Of a stretch of 23,950 nucleotides of DNA, positions 1 to 9,322 are shown piece by piece. Within the stretch, counting starts at the first letter, position 1; the number at the start of each line of letters is the position of its first letter. Position numbers and translations under genes: made by a program. The DNA comes from Coptodactyla brooksi. Lineage: Eukaryota > Arthropoda > Insecta > Coleoptera > Scarabaeidae. A model generated the notes under the pieces. It saw nothing but the letters and a program-made list of their open reading frames with translations. It was not told the origin of the DNA and ran no database searches. The DNA is taken from contig JAWQRM010000341.1 of assembly GCA_033557675.1 (NCBI GenBank), forward strand, positions 1-23,950. Direction: 5' to 3'.

Positions 1-1
1 A

Positions 2-31
2 TCAGTTAGTTATCAGTCAGTTAGTTATCAG
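2..31. repeat. 15-bp perfect tandem duplication at window start
   Basis: The 15-base unit TCAGTTAGTTATCAG occurs at 2-16 and again at 17-31 with no mismatch and no spacer. It lies just beyond the 3' end of the BEL/Pao coding remnant, where a 3' LTR would be expected. No matching sequence was found upstream of gag, so it cannot be assigned to an LTR. Confidence 0.8.
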
Positions 32-1084
32 ATAGTCACAGTCACAAGCAGCGTCTGTGACCAAACAGTGGAGTGAAGTCGCAGACGATGCCGACTTATT
101 TCTTCGACATCTTGTCCTATCGCTTCCTGAGCATTTTTTAGCATTCTTAGTTCATAAGATGCTCGAAAGACAGGTTTATTTCTTTTTCTTTTTCATCAAT
201 AACTTCTTAATCTGTACATCTTCGTGTAACTTGACAGGTTTATTGAAGCTGGTCAGGACTGCTATGCTGTCATCTCCCTTTGGAGCCAGGATATTTTGTG
301 TAGTTAGTATGATGCATTCCTGTTCTATTTGAATGATGCCGGAACCATTTATACTGATATCTTCTCGAAGTCTATTAGAGATTACCGCAATCTTTACCGG
401 CTTCGCAGAGATGAACGTCAAAGTATTCTTCATGTATAACTGCTTCCATATGATGGATGATATGTGATATTCGCGTACTTCACATGATGTCTCTAAACGG
501 CCGTAAATTTCATCTATCACACAGTACTCTTCTAAATCGTCCAACTTTTAAATTTTTCATGGCTTACCTGGAAATACTATTGCGTGTTGTAGTCTACTGC
601 TACGAGATCATTCGGGATTTCTAGTATCCAGTAGGATGTTTTTTCTATGTTTTGAGGAACAGTAACTTCAATCATTGGAAAGTAGGTAGACATTGAGATG
701 TAATGTTGAGAAGTGGTGATTTTGGCTTTAAGGATAGGGAGAGATGATATTCGAATATTCGATGGGAGTCTGAAATTTGCTGTAGCTATGATATTAGGAA
801 TTTGAACTGGTGATGTGACGTTATAAACAATTCATCGGCCCATATAAATATTCACAATTCTAGTATAGAAGACGTACAGTTCACTGATGATGTTGATAGC
901 AATTTGGTAAGAATTTAATACATGGATGTTTACGGCATTTTCGTCCACTTTATTGTACCATATCTGTATTTTGTTGATCGCCTGAAGTCCTTGGTCCAGC
1001 TTATCACGGAAACGCTGCAACTATGCTGTGATGTGAGCTTCAGTTTCATTGTATACCGTTTTTACCTAATTATGAAAGTACGAC

Positions 1085-1735
1085 AGCTACCGGTGCTCTA
1101 TGCTGTCGCCGGTGAGCTGGGTTGTGGGGTACTTCTCGACACTCGTCATGCCGTTCTTCAATTTTTTAAAAAGAAAATTGGGCGTCAGCGTGCAAAGAAA
1201 AAAATTGTGCCCCTCCGTGCACGAACGGAAGGGTTAAAACAAAAAAAATCAAAGAAAATAGAGAGGATATATTATTATACTCCAAAAGGATTCTTGGTGC
1301 ACAAGCGTCCCTTGGGTAACACCAATAAGTTGCTCCTTGAGGTATCCGACTTCGAATCGTACCCCTTTCGACTGATCAGGTATTGCTTGTCGTCATACAC
1401 CAACTTCGAAACGACTATGGCTTCCACTTCATATTTGCCTTCTTCTCGATACAATTCCACAACTCTATCCACTTAGATTTTCTCACAAACTTCTGGGATA
1501 GTTACAGAATAGCTTGATCTATCACGATTGAGGGAGCTCAACGAAACGTGTCCACCTTCTTTCTTTAGAAGTTCTTTTTTTTATATCACCATGTGAATTA
1601 TATTTATAATTAACTCGAAAAAAAAAGCACGTCCAGTGTCTCCATCTGTATTTCCGAATACTTAAATGGAAAGACCGGATCTTGACAGAAAAACTTCTAA
1701 AACAGGCTCCTCTAAAAGGAACATGCTACATAATG
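1085..1735. mobile_element. Segment interrupting env, probably a nested insertion
   Basis: Env-like reading on the minus strand runs down to about 1735 and resumes near 1075. The sequence between contains a chromodomain-like reading (1275-1472, separate entry), GC-rich sequence near 1085-1150 and A-rich stretches at 1160-1260. None of it resembles the BEL genes on either side. No terminal repeats or target-site duplication could be identified, so the boundaries are approximate and the element class is unknown. Confidence 0.45.
1275..1472 (-). pseudogene. Chromodomain-like fragment
   Basis: The 65-residue minus-strand reading contains YEVEAIV, then QYLI, then KGYDSKSDT and a following NL. This matches the spacing of a chromodomain (Y-x-V-E-x-I, Y-L-x-x-x-K-G-Y, D-T-W-E-x-x-x-N-L). 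The two conserved tryptophans of the family are missing: the first position before KGY is Arg, and the residue after DT is Ser. The aromatic cage is therefore incomplete and the copy is probably dead. An in-frame stop lies just upstream, at the end of a reading that runs to about 1560. Chromodomains occur at the C-terminus of integrases in Ty3 chromoviruses and Polintons as well as in host proteins. Which source applies cannot be told from this fragment. Confidence 0.6.
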
Positions 1736-2329
1736 TTGACAGTATAAATTTCGTCTGATGACTGGATGCTTTTATTAGTTATTGGTTTCTTTCCAGATCT
1801 TCTATATCTTGATATATTTCGTCATTGACACCAAATATGCTTGTCAATAGATTTCCCAGGATTCGCCTTCTTTGTGTACATTGTGGAAGGCCTTTTATAC
1901 CTTCGACACTCCAATCCACTTGTTTCTTCTTGTTATTCAAGAAAATGAAGGAAACTAGAATAATGTGCAGTTGATGATACTTTTTTAACGTTTCACACAA
2001 CTCTTCATACATGTCGATTGTGTCGGTTACGAGGGTTTTGTCTTCCTCGATCTTCGTCGTATTTACTTTCAGTTCGAGCCTGAACATACCCCGTTCAACT
2101 TTTGCGTGCCTTATATGTTCAATATAGAGGCCAGGTTCCGGATATTGAAGTGTGTAATTTGCTGTTGTGGGATTTATAAATGTGAATAGTAGAAGCAGGA
2201 TAGTTACGAGGATGCTTTTAGAGGATGATTTGCTTGGAACTTTACATATTTTTTGTCAGGTTGTTGCTTTCGGGTTGGAACTAATCGTTGATATTGCCTC
2301 TTTCTTGTCTTCGTTGCTCTGGGGGAGAG

Positions 2330-3776
2330 GAAGCAAACTGTGGATACTTCGCTTCAAAAGTCCCCCCGGTAGCCTTTTGAAGTGTTGCTACTCAAACTGT
2401 CTCGTCTGTAGTCAAATGAGTTTCGACTACCTGTCCAAACGGCCACGTTGCTGGATCTACTATGTTGTCTTTTATAATGATAACATCTCCTGGTTTAAAT
2501 GCTCCTCTGTCGATTTCCATTTATATCGTTGTTGCAGTCTGCCAAGATATTCCGACGACCATGACTTCCAGAACTCTTTCTTCATTGTTGTTATTATTCT
2601 CCATTTTGCGAGCAGGTCACCCGTGAGATTTGTAGATGTTAGGTCGGGTGGAGATATGAGAGGGCTGCTGATTAAAAAATGGCTAGGAGATAAAATTTGA
2701 TGATCGTTGACGTCATTGATTAATGCTATAACCCTCTTTAAATGATATTTCATTGATTTTATTCCAGCCTCCCATAGTCCATAAAAGTGTGGAGCTGCCG
2801 GCGGAATAAAGTGACATTTGATGCCCTGAGTGGCGAGAACGTCTTGTATATACGATTGGTTCGTCAGCTTAGCAATTTCTTTCTTCAGAATGTTACTAAC
2901 ACCGACGAAGGTAGTGCCATTATCGCTGCATATATGGGCACATTATCCTCCTCGGGAAGTAAATCTTCGAAAAGCAACAAGAAATGTGTCTAACTTGTCA
3001 TGTGGCTAACTGCTTCGAGGTGAATGGCTTTCGTGGAGAGGAACACAAATATAGCAATGTATCCTTTGTACGATTTGTTCCCTCTGCTCCTGGTAGTTCT
3101 TACTTGAATAGGCCCAGCACAATCTACTCCACAATCGGTGAAATGTGGTGATGGCATTACTCTCGGTGGTGACAATGTTCCCATTGATTGGCTGTTTACT
3201 TCACCTCGATAACGTAAGAATTTTACACAGTTTCGTGATATGTTTTGAACTGCTCTTCTTTTGTTGATAATCTAATATTCTCGTCGTACATATGCCGTGG
3301 TTTGTTGGTGCATCAAGGATAATTAAACGAGAGATATGGGAATGATAGGGAAGTATGATTGGATGTTTTTCACCGTACTGCAGAGAGGATTTCTGTAACC
3401 TTTCGCCCACTCTCAGCAACTGACAGCTATCTATAAATGGGCACAGGTTTAGTATCTTGTGGTTTGGATGCAATTTTCTGTTTTGTAAAGCTTCTATTTT
3501 ACTTTCGAATTTTTCGTGTTGAACTAATGTAATGATTTTCAATAGCGTTGTATGCATATCTTCAAATTGGAGGGGCCCAAGTAGTGGTATTTTTCTTGCA
3601 TGACTGATAAATCTCCGACACTGCGTAAGTATTCTGACCATTTTTCTTAGCGATGAAAACTTGCTTATGGTTGAACTTTTTACTGTTGACTGGTAGCATG
3701 CAATTGGCATTTTCTTTTGATCTTCATTTGTTGTTTCTTCTGATGACTGAGGAAGATGAATTTTTTCTTTTAACAA
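2330..3776 (-). pseudogene. BEL/Pao integrase remnant (zinc-binding, DDE core, C-terminal domain)
   Basis: Integrase catalyses insertion of the retroelement cDNA. The N-terminal zinc-binding region reads at 3201-3560. The core follows from MGTLSPPRV at about 3184. The three catalytic acidic residues are visible: Asp in GVDCAGP (codon 3122-3124), Asp in SDNGT (codon 2922-2924) and Glu in LWEAG (codon 2769-2771). KGYIAIFVFLSTKAIHLE is the characteristic BEL core stretch. The C-terminal part continues with HFLI, EYLGRLQQRYKW and then GDVIIIKDN (about 2480) and a WPFGQVVE stretch, ending near 2330. At least three frame changes and stops break the reading, one of them just before MGTLS, so the enzyme is inactive although its key residues survive. 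Confidence 0.93.
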
Positions 3777-3859
3777 AGATGGCCCATTTCACCAGAAGTG
3801 ATGGTCAACTAATTTTGTACGTTTGTAACAGTTTTTTGATAGTAAGCTTTTAATTTCGA

Positions 3860-4286
3860 CAACTCTATTTGCCATAAATATCTTGCGTTTGGTTAAATCT
3901 ACTTGTATTCATGCAAGGGTTATTGTAGAATCAGACCATGCATATACAGGGACATTTTTGTTTAATTCCATTGTGATTCTGGTTCTTTTCATGATTTTTG
4001 CAATTAGTAACGTAGCACAGAGTTCCAGGTGGGGAAGTGTTAATTTGGTTCTTGCCGGCGCTACTTTGGATTTGGCAAGAAGCAGAGTTGATTTGACTTC
4101 CCCGTCTTCGTTTGTTGTTCTAGCGTACATTACTGCCCCATACACCTTTTCTGAGCCATCACAGAAACCGTGAAGTTTTAAGTGGTTAGTTGATTTATTA
4201 TTGATCCAACGAGAAAGGGTAATCTTTTCTAATGACATTAATTGATTTTGCAAGGATGCCCATCTACTTCTTATCTGGTCAAACAC
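3860..4286 (-). pseudogene. BEL/Pao RNase H domain remnant
   Basis: RNase H degrades the RNA strand during retroelement cDNA synthesis. The minus-strand reading shows LHGFCDGSEKVYGAVMY, the first catalytic Asp region. It is followed by AKSKVAP, LPHLELCATLL (catalytic Glu) and YAWSDSTITL (another catalytic Asp). These are the standard motifs of the BEL/Pao RT-RNase H connection. It joins directly to the RT remnant upstream, whose DPLGWLSPVV stretch lies at about 4360-4390. The open reading is about 125 codons, and the C-terminal part is lost after TLA, where a stop intervenes. Confidence 0.92.
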
Positions 4287-4289
4287 AGG

Positions 4290-5205
4290 TTGATCTCACT
4301 CCAGTTCTTACAGTCACAAATCTTGGATTAATAATTTTGCGTTTATGACTACTGGGGAGAGCCATCCTAGCGGATCAAATAGCTTGGCTACTTTTGACAA
4401 AATGCTTCTTTTGATTGTAGATGTCTTTGCATGATGTGTCTACCTTGAATCGGACGGTGCCCGAATATGGTGCCCAGAAAACTCCCAAAGATTTCCTTAT
4501 GTGATATTTCCAGATCTTTTTGTTCTCTGAGGTCCTTAGGTAAATTTTGTAGCAATTCTTCTTTATTTGAGGACCATTTTCATAGCGTTAATCTATCAGA
4601 CTTTGTATTACTTCTCGTTGAATTTGTTTTGGTTCTTCAATAGAGTCGGCTCCTGATAGCCGGTCATCTACGTAGAAATCTCGGCGGTGCTTTTGGGAAG
4701 TTGGTTTCTTCATTTTGGACCAAGTGTTGAAGTACTTTTATAGCTAGGTACGGTGCGGATGTGACTGTTGTTAGTTCATACTTCTGTATTGAATCATCTG
4801 TATTAAATCTCCACAGTATCCTTTGATGTCTCTGATCTTCGCGAAAAATTCTTATTTACCTACACATTTTCTCTATATCGGCAATGAAAACTCCCTGATG
4901 GTTTTTCCAACGCAGAATAATGTCAAATAAGTCTTCTTGTAACCTTGGACCAGTATGCATAAATTGGTTCAGACTATTTCCGTTGGATGACATGATTAGA
5001 TACATCAAATACCACTCGTAGCTTAGTTGTGGTACTGGATGGCCTCAGCACTGCTCAATGAGGAATATTTTGGTTTTCCGCCCTGTTTGCTTACTTTCAT
5101 ATGCCCACGCGAAACGTACTCGGAAACAAATGCCTTGTATTTCTTCTCGAGTTAGGCATTTTTTGAAAATCTATTTTCTAGTTGTAATAATCTTGCAGTT
5201 GCCCG
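4290..5205 (-). pseudogene. BEL/Pao reverse transcriptase remnant
   Basis: The minus-strand reading in shifting frames contains PSSTTTKLRVVFDVS at about 4993-5045, the entry to the palm. ADIEKM follows at 4866-4883 with the first catalytic Asp. FYVDD lies at 4663-4677 and contains the two catalytic Asp residues. AKLFDPLGWLSPVV at about 4360-4390 marks the RT end. These are diagnostic BEL/Pao RT blocks in the right order and spacing. Numerous frameshifts and stops separate them, so no long open frame spans the domain and the enzyme cannot be made. Neighbouring protease-like and RNase H readings on the same strand support a single original polyprotein. Confidence 0.93.
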
Positions 5206-5209
5206 AGAG

Positions 5210-5560
5210 TTGGAGTATAGGTTCCATCTTCATCCCTTCTCGTTGTTTGCTCGTAGTATTCTTCACATGACTGGTCTTCTTAAAATTTTAGAAAAAGCTG
5301 TTTCTTCAATTTATCAAAATGTTGCAAGTTGTTTATCTTCTTCAACTCTGCTGATGAGAATACAAGCTAGTTATATTGACTTCATTGATTTTTTCTTGCT
5401 TGATGTTTTCAGAAAGTATCCGGTCCAGTTCCGTGTTTTGACCCAAAAATTCATTTTTTGTCTTCATTATGCCTTCCTGGAGAATTTTTCCATATTCTTC
5501 TGCTCCGATTATGGCATCTATTAGACCAGTGACGTTATAGGTAGAATCAGCTAGGATTTT
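5210..5560 (-). pseudogene. BEL/Pao A17-like protease region remnant
   Basis: Between gag and RT, the minus strand reads a stretch with GLIDAIIGAEEYGKILQEG followed by FLGQNTELDRILS. This resembles the end of the BEL/Pao retropepsin domain, where a conserved 'DxxIGxD' block is followed by a 'QNTxxGWxLSG' block. The N-terminal catalytic Asp-Ser/Thr-Gly motif of an aspartic protease was not identified. The reading is open for about 100 codons and then broken before RT. Position and the two blocks carry the assignment. Confidence 0.65.
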
Positions 5561-5699
5561 GTTCTGTCATTGTTGCTGGTTGGATTAATGTAGGTTTTGA
5601 TTTGGGAGGTCTTAGATAAGATAGTACCAGGAAATTTATGTTAAGGGAATAATAAGGAAAACGAGGTTGAATTTGTGTTGCTATTTTCTATTCCGATAT

Positions 5700-6410
5700 T
5701 TTTCCACTACCAACTCTCAAACTGGATATGATTGCATGGATCTTCTGACGCGGTTGCGCTAATTGTGGAGATTCCAAGGTTATTGATTGCTTCAAGACAC
5801 TTGGATATAGTGTCGCGTAATTCCTTAACCTTATCTGCTGATTCGCAATTAATTGAAGATGTATCTAGAATTTTGTCAATGTATTTAGACAAAATTAAAC
5901 GATTATTTTGATATAGTTTTCGTAGCAGCTCCCACGCGGCGTCGTAGTTGCTTTCTGATATTTGAAGGTGCTGAATGATACGATTGGGCTCGCCTTTAAC
6001 ATGAGTATTCAAATATTACATCTTTTCGACATTGTTTAGGGATATACTTGAATGGATCAGCTTAAAGTACGGGTCATGTAAGGTTGTCCAGTCCTCATAG
6101 CTATCGAAGATTGCAATTTTTATTGGGGGAAGTGGAATAATAGGATTTTGGGAATTGAATCGAGATGTTGGAATAGATGAGTCGTTAATAATCTTCTATA
6201 AGTTTTCCATTATAACATCGAAGTTTTCTTCGCAGTTTCTGAATATTTTCCGTGAAGTAGTCGGATTGGAAGTTGGATTCGTAATATTGAATTTCTGTGT
6301 CAAGTTCGTTGATGCCGTCCATTTGCTGCTGCAACCTTAGACGAAGAGTATTTTATGTTGACTTCGGTTTCTCTTGATTAATTTTCTTCGGAATTCATGT
6401 TAATTTTCAT
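5700..6410 (-). pseudogene. gag: BEL/Pao gag (DUF1759-type) remnant
   Basis: Gag forms the capsid of the element. On the minus strand the reading contains LPPIKIAIFDSYEDWTTLHD, then one in-frame stop near 6016. It continues with VKGEPNRIIQHLQISESNY and AAWELLRKLY. This is the DUF1759 core of BEL/Pao gag (pattern LPxIxLPxFxG..W..F.D, then LKG.A..I..L..T..NY..AW..L). An upstream coiled segment rich in Gln, Glu and Asp reads at about 6220-6340. A Met codon at 6408-6410 is a plausible start, but a stop follows shortly and the frame shifts, so the start is not certain. Zinc knuckles expected after DUF1759 were not seen. Confidence 0.88.
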
Positions 6411-6905
6411 TGAGTGCGCCTATTTCCTCCCCCACTCTCCAGTATACCTGAAATCCAGTCAATCAAACGCGTCATCAGCTACATCATGCGCAGAAAAGGT
6501 GCTCAGTCTCTCTCCCGATAACACTGTATTTTCTCACGTACACAATAACTGAACCAGTTTTAAACGCTTGAATTCCTGAAAAGAACGTCTCTGAAGAAAA
6601 CTTCAGAACTGTCACGATCTCATCTCGAAATTACCAGACGGATTACCGAATTTCAAAGTTAGAGTTACTCAAATCGACACAAAAATTCTGGACGATTTCG
6701 ATAATTTGTGTACCATACACGACAAATTTAAAACCGGTAGCACTGCGATTGAATCCTCTTTCGATCAACTGTGATATTGCATCCTAGAAGCGGTTAGTGA
6801 ATACTTTCAGCCGACGATAGATACACCTCGCACCTCGCACGTTACACAAATAAACGGATTATCGCAAATCATTATTTATCTACACTTCCGTGGGTGCGAC
6901 GCGTT
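6411..6905. other. Upstream flank of BEL gag: presumed leader/LTR, unresolved
   Basis: No coding signal was found on either strand. By position it should hold the 5' leader and LTR of the minus-strand BEL element. No TG...CA boundaries, tRNA primer-binding site or matching 3' LTR copy could be shown. Base composition is less AT-biased than the intergenic DNA to the right, as expected for element sequence. The right boundary is set where homology to 9035-9164 begins. Confidence 0.4.
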
Positions 6906-7089
6906 GACGTCGAGAGTTTCTACGAGAACTGCGCTTTACGCATCATGCAGCACATTGCTTGCGGCCAGCGTCAACGCATCCGCTAGTGCTCGTGATCTCA
7001 CCGTAACACTGGAATGAGGCCTCTACATGGTGCTGACACATAGGCCTAGTCAAATTTGACAATCAACGAAGGGAATCCATTACAACATA
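6906..7089. repeat. Diverged direct repeat, left copy (blocks A and B)
   Basis: Block A (6906-7032) matches 9035-9164. Shared stretches include CGAGAACTGCGCTTT-like sequence, GCATCATGC, ATCCGCTAGT and TACATGGTG. Block B (7050-7089) matches 9286-9322 through ACGAAGGGAATC and TTTCAACATA-like sequence. In the left copy A and B are 17 bases apart; in the right copy about 121 bases separate them. The right copy abuts the presumed 5' end of the R1-clade element. The simplest reading is that A and B are its 5' untranslated sequence and the left copy is a second, truncated member of the family. A segmental duplication is the alternative. Confidence 0.75.
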
Positions 7090-7242
7090 CCTCACTGGTA
7101 CTCACTGTGATCAGACGTAAATTTATTTGTACACCTCTTCCATTCCTGCATTCCTCCTTTATTGATGTAGAAATCACTGCAAGACACTGTCCTTTTCGAA
7201 TATGAGCACCAGTCCGGTTGACGTCGTCGTTCACCATTCTAT

Positions 7243-7416
7243 AACAATAACAATACCAATAGCGATACCAATACCATTACCAATACCAATGCCTATGCCA
7301 ATTCCAACACCAATGCCAATACAAATACCAATACCAATACCAATACTAATACCAAATCCATCATGAATATCAACACCTATAAAAATAATAACACCAATAC
7401 CTATACCAATACCAAT
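7243..7416. repeat. Degenerate (ACCAAT)n hexanucleotide tract
   Basis: About 174 bases built from ACCAAT units (GGTATT or TATTGG on the minus strand) with many point changes and two interruptions. The minus-strand translation is a Gly-Ile repeat, which is only the reading of the tract and not a gene. Its position at the 3' end of the minus-strand LINE remnant suggests it is the element's simple-repeat tail, or that the element inserted in or beside a microsatellite. Confidence 0.9.
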
Positions 7417-7602
7417 TTTTTTGGGTGGCCTGAGAATGCTTTTACGCACGACCCAGGGCCCTGCTTCTGGAGTGTTGGACTCGTCAGATTCCTCCTGAAT
7501 CCTTCAATACCGACTAAACTCATTTCCACCTTAGTGACGTGAATCCATTCCGGCACCATCTTTAGGCATTACTTCAGTATGGCGCCACTTCATCAGGTCC
7601 CT

Positions 7603-7617
7603 TTAAAGGACTCTCAT
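7603..7617 (-). pseudogene. Start of LINE ORF2, broken after four codons
   Basis: ATG at 7617-7615 overlaps the ORF1 stop in the arrangement ATGA and reads Met-Arg-Val-Leu then a stop. R1-clade ORF2 proteins commonly begin with Met-Lys/Arg-Val-Leu-Gln, so this looks like the true ORF2 start interrupted by the internal deletion. The sequence that follows to about 7420 has no long frame and may be ORF2 end or 3' untranslated sequence. Confidence 0.55.
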
Positions 7618-8894
7618 TGCTTTCTGGCTTTTGCAAGGGCTTCCCGGAAGGCTGTACATCCTCTCGATCCGACCAAGTGTTTCCTGCCATCGGGATTATT
7701 CGTAGAGCACAAAAAGCAGGAAGGCTCTGCAGTCTTGCAATCCATCAGTTTGTGCCCCACACCACCGCAGAAGTAACATAACTTGCTCCGATCAGGGCCC
7801 TTGCATGAGGTACTGTAATGTCCGTAGTCAAGACAGTGCTAACATCGAACGATCTCCGTTCCTCGTCTGATCCTGCAACTGACAAAGCCAACCAACAATC
7901 GGCCAGCTTGAAAGACTTGCTCGGCTGCCGTCACCTCTATCTTGACTATGACCAAGCGCTGCTTTCTTGCATTTGGCCTGGTCATTTTGACTTCTATTTT
8001 CCCTCTACAGCCTGGTATAGTCCTCTTCAGGGCCTCCTCAACCTCCATTACTGTTGTCAAGCAATCACAGTCCCTTATCTCCAGAGTGGCTCTGGAAATC
8101 AGTTCTCTTATGCTGCTTGAATTACCTACTGCTTCCTTCAATGCATCGGCAAAAGAAGTCCTGACTTCTGCAGAGGTTTTCCTTAATTCCACGAGAACTC
8201 CTCCTGTTCTTGTCTGCCGGACCGACTTCACATTTACTCCAGCTGCGCTGGTATCGATGTACTGGTGGATGGCTCCCACGATATCTATGTAGGTTTTACC
8301 CTGCTCAGGTTTTAGGAGAATCACGTCCGACTTTGTTCGTGCTCTCCGCCTTTTCTCCGGTTTGCTCGTATTCTTCTATTTCGGGGATGTGGACTACTTC
8401 TTCGCCTGTTTATTCCTCTTCTTCTTCTTTTTCTTCTTATTGACGACCCCAGTCCACTTGATTTCAATCTTCGACTCTTCTTGCCTCGATCTTTTGAGGC
8501 CTTCTTGTGAGGACTGCTGTGGACTTTTGACTCTTCTCTTACTTGTGCCAACATCCGGCCCAGAGTTAGTCCGTGGCCGCTGAGAAACTCGTGCGGAGAT
8601 CATCGCTTCCTCATTGAGCTTCGCTCGAGTTTTACGAATAAATTCGAGACTGTCAATGATCTCTCCCAGTTTAGGGAGCGCTTGCTTTATGTCATTATTG
8701 ACACTGCATTGTCTCAGCACTGCCGCCCTCATGGTAGCGATGGGGATCCTTGCTTGTACGAGTTTCTCCCCCTCTTCATCCTGTGGTATTCTCTGTTCGA
8801 GCTGAGGTTTTTCGGTGCTTCGGCTTTGAGCAATGGTGTTTGTTTCGTTGTGTTCGTTGTTGCTTTTATTTAGTTTAAGGTTGTTTCTCTCCAT
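7614..8894 (-). pseudogene. R1-clade LINE ORF1 (gag-like, CCHC zinc knuckles), frameshifted
   Basis: ORF1 proteins of this clade bind the element RNA and form the retrotransposition particle. Reading starts at Met 8894 (MERNNLK). It runs through a Gln/Glu-rich and Lys/Arg-rich N-terminal part and hits a frameshift in the poly-Lys stretch near 8410-8450. A second basic frame covers 8321-8500. A third frame from about 8324 carries EQGKTYIDIV, GGVLVEL, LEIRDCDCLTT and PNARKQRLVIV, which are typical R1-type ORF1 blocks. One stop at 7839-7841 falls inside the first zinc knuckle. The same frame continues through a second perfect C-x2-C-x4-H-x4-C knuckle and a third C-x2-C...H...C motif (HLVGSRGC). 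It ends at TGA 7614-7616. Two frameshifts and one stop make it dead. Confidence 0.88.
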
Positions 8895-9034
8895 ATATGT
8901 TCTAATACTCCAAAGTATAGTGGGGGGTGATCACCCTCATAACTACCCCCATTGTTGCGAGAGCTTTTGGCTAAAAGGGTGGGAATGAAACATCTCCCCT
9001 TGCCATTCGCCAGCTTCATTCATCGACATCTTGA

Positions 9035-9322
9035 GACGTCGGGAGTTTCCACGAGAACTGCGCTTTGTGCATCATGCCGCACATCCCTTTCGGGCAGCAT
9101 CAACGTATCCGCTAGTCCTCGTGACCCTACCGCAATACTGGCCAGAGGCCCTTACATGGTGGTGCCTGAATGAATTGGCATGGAGATGCCAATTCAATCT
9201 CCTCAAAGAACCTTAGTATGTTTCTTTAAGGAGATCTGAACTGCGACGTATCGAAAGGTTACTTGTCATTGCCTTTTCGTTAATTGTCAAAAATGACAAC
9301 GAAGGGAATCTATTTCAACATA
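9035..9322. repeat. Diverged direct repeat, right copy (blocks A' and B')
   Basis: A' (9035-9164) and B' (9286-9322) are the partners of 6906-7032 and 7050-7089. The extra 121 bases between A' and B' contain two adjacent hairpins (separate entry) that are absent from the left copy. The block begins where the minus-strand LINE leader ends, consistent with being part of that leader. Confidence 0.75.
9171..9235. repeat. Two adjacent hairpins
   Basis: Hairpin 1 (9171-9196) is TGAATTGGCAT, loop GGAG, ATGCCAATTCA: 11-bp perfect arms with a 4-base loop. Hairpin 2 (9197-9235) has 14-base arms, 9197-9210 and 9222-9235, with one mismatch and an 11-base loop. They directly abut each other. Their role is unknown. 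They lie in the segment that distinguishes the right A/B copy from the left one. Confidence 0.85.

Larger units (their letters stand above)
176..2225 (-). pseudogene. env: Broken env-like glycoprotein gene of the BEL/Pao element
   Basis: This is downstream of integrase on the same strand, where env sits in env-bearing BEL/Pao elements. The minus strand shows a hydrophobic signal-peptide-like stretch at about 2160-2215. A basic furin-like cleavage motif (three consecutive Arg) lies at 1859-1875, followed by a hydrophobic, Gly- and Phe-containing stretch. A helical region reads at 832-1070 and a further ectodomain-like segment at 176-700. The layout resembles the fusion-type Env of insect retroelements such as errantiviruses and Roo. 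It is broken by several stops and frameshifts and interrupted by a segment at roughly 1085-1735. No clear C-terminal transmembrane segment was found. The assignment rests on layout and motif style, not on a database match. Confidence 0.65.
176..6410 (-). mobile_element. Degenerate env-bearing BEL/Pao retroelement (Belpaoviridae-like)
   Basis: Reading the minus strand from 6410 to 176 gives, in order, a DUF1759-type gag, an A17-like protease, reverse transcriptase, RNase H, integrase with its C-terminal domain, and an env-like gene. This is the gene order of BEL/Pao elements that carry env. Every gene has stops or frameshifts, so the copy is dead. A purine-rich run on the minus strand near 176-200 may be the polypurine tract. 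The flanking LTRs were not resolved: sequence 1-170 and sequence 6410-6905 do not visibly match, and no primer-binding site was recognised. The 3' LTR may be truncated or outside the window. Roughly 1085-1735 interrupts env and is probably a later insertion. Confidence 0.9.
7243..9034 (-). mobile_element. Internally deleted R1-clade non-LTR retrotransposon
   Basis: On the minus strand, a 5' leader with a GGGTGATCACCC palindrome (about 8927-8938) precedes ORF1 (8894 to 7614). The ORF2 start (7617) follows and breaks off after four codons. About 180 bases of non-open sequence come next, then a degenerate hexanucleotide tract (7416 to 7243). ORF1 structure, the overlapping ATGA between ORF1 stop and ORF2 start, and a simple-repeat 3' end fit the R1/TRAS/Waldo group of arthropod LINEs. 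Almost all of ORF2 (endonuclease and RT, normally about 1000 codons) is missing, so this is an internal deletion. The 5' boundary is uncertain because the homologous block at 9035-9322 may also belong to the element. Confidence 0.8.

Noticed and set aside
922..1476. 184-codon plus-strand open frame
   Set aside because: It spans the antisense of env and chromodomain remnants and is low-complexity Lys-rich in its middle; a shadow frame.
7231..7449. Gly-Ile repeat protein on the minus strand
   Set aside because: It is only the translation of the degenerate hexanucleotide tract; no start context or domain supports a gene.
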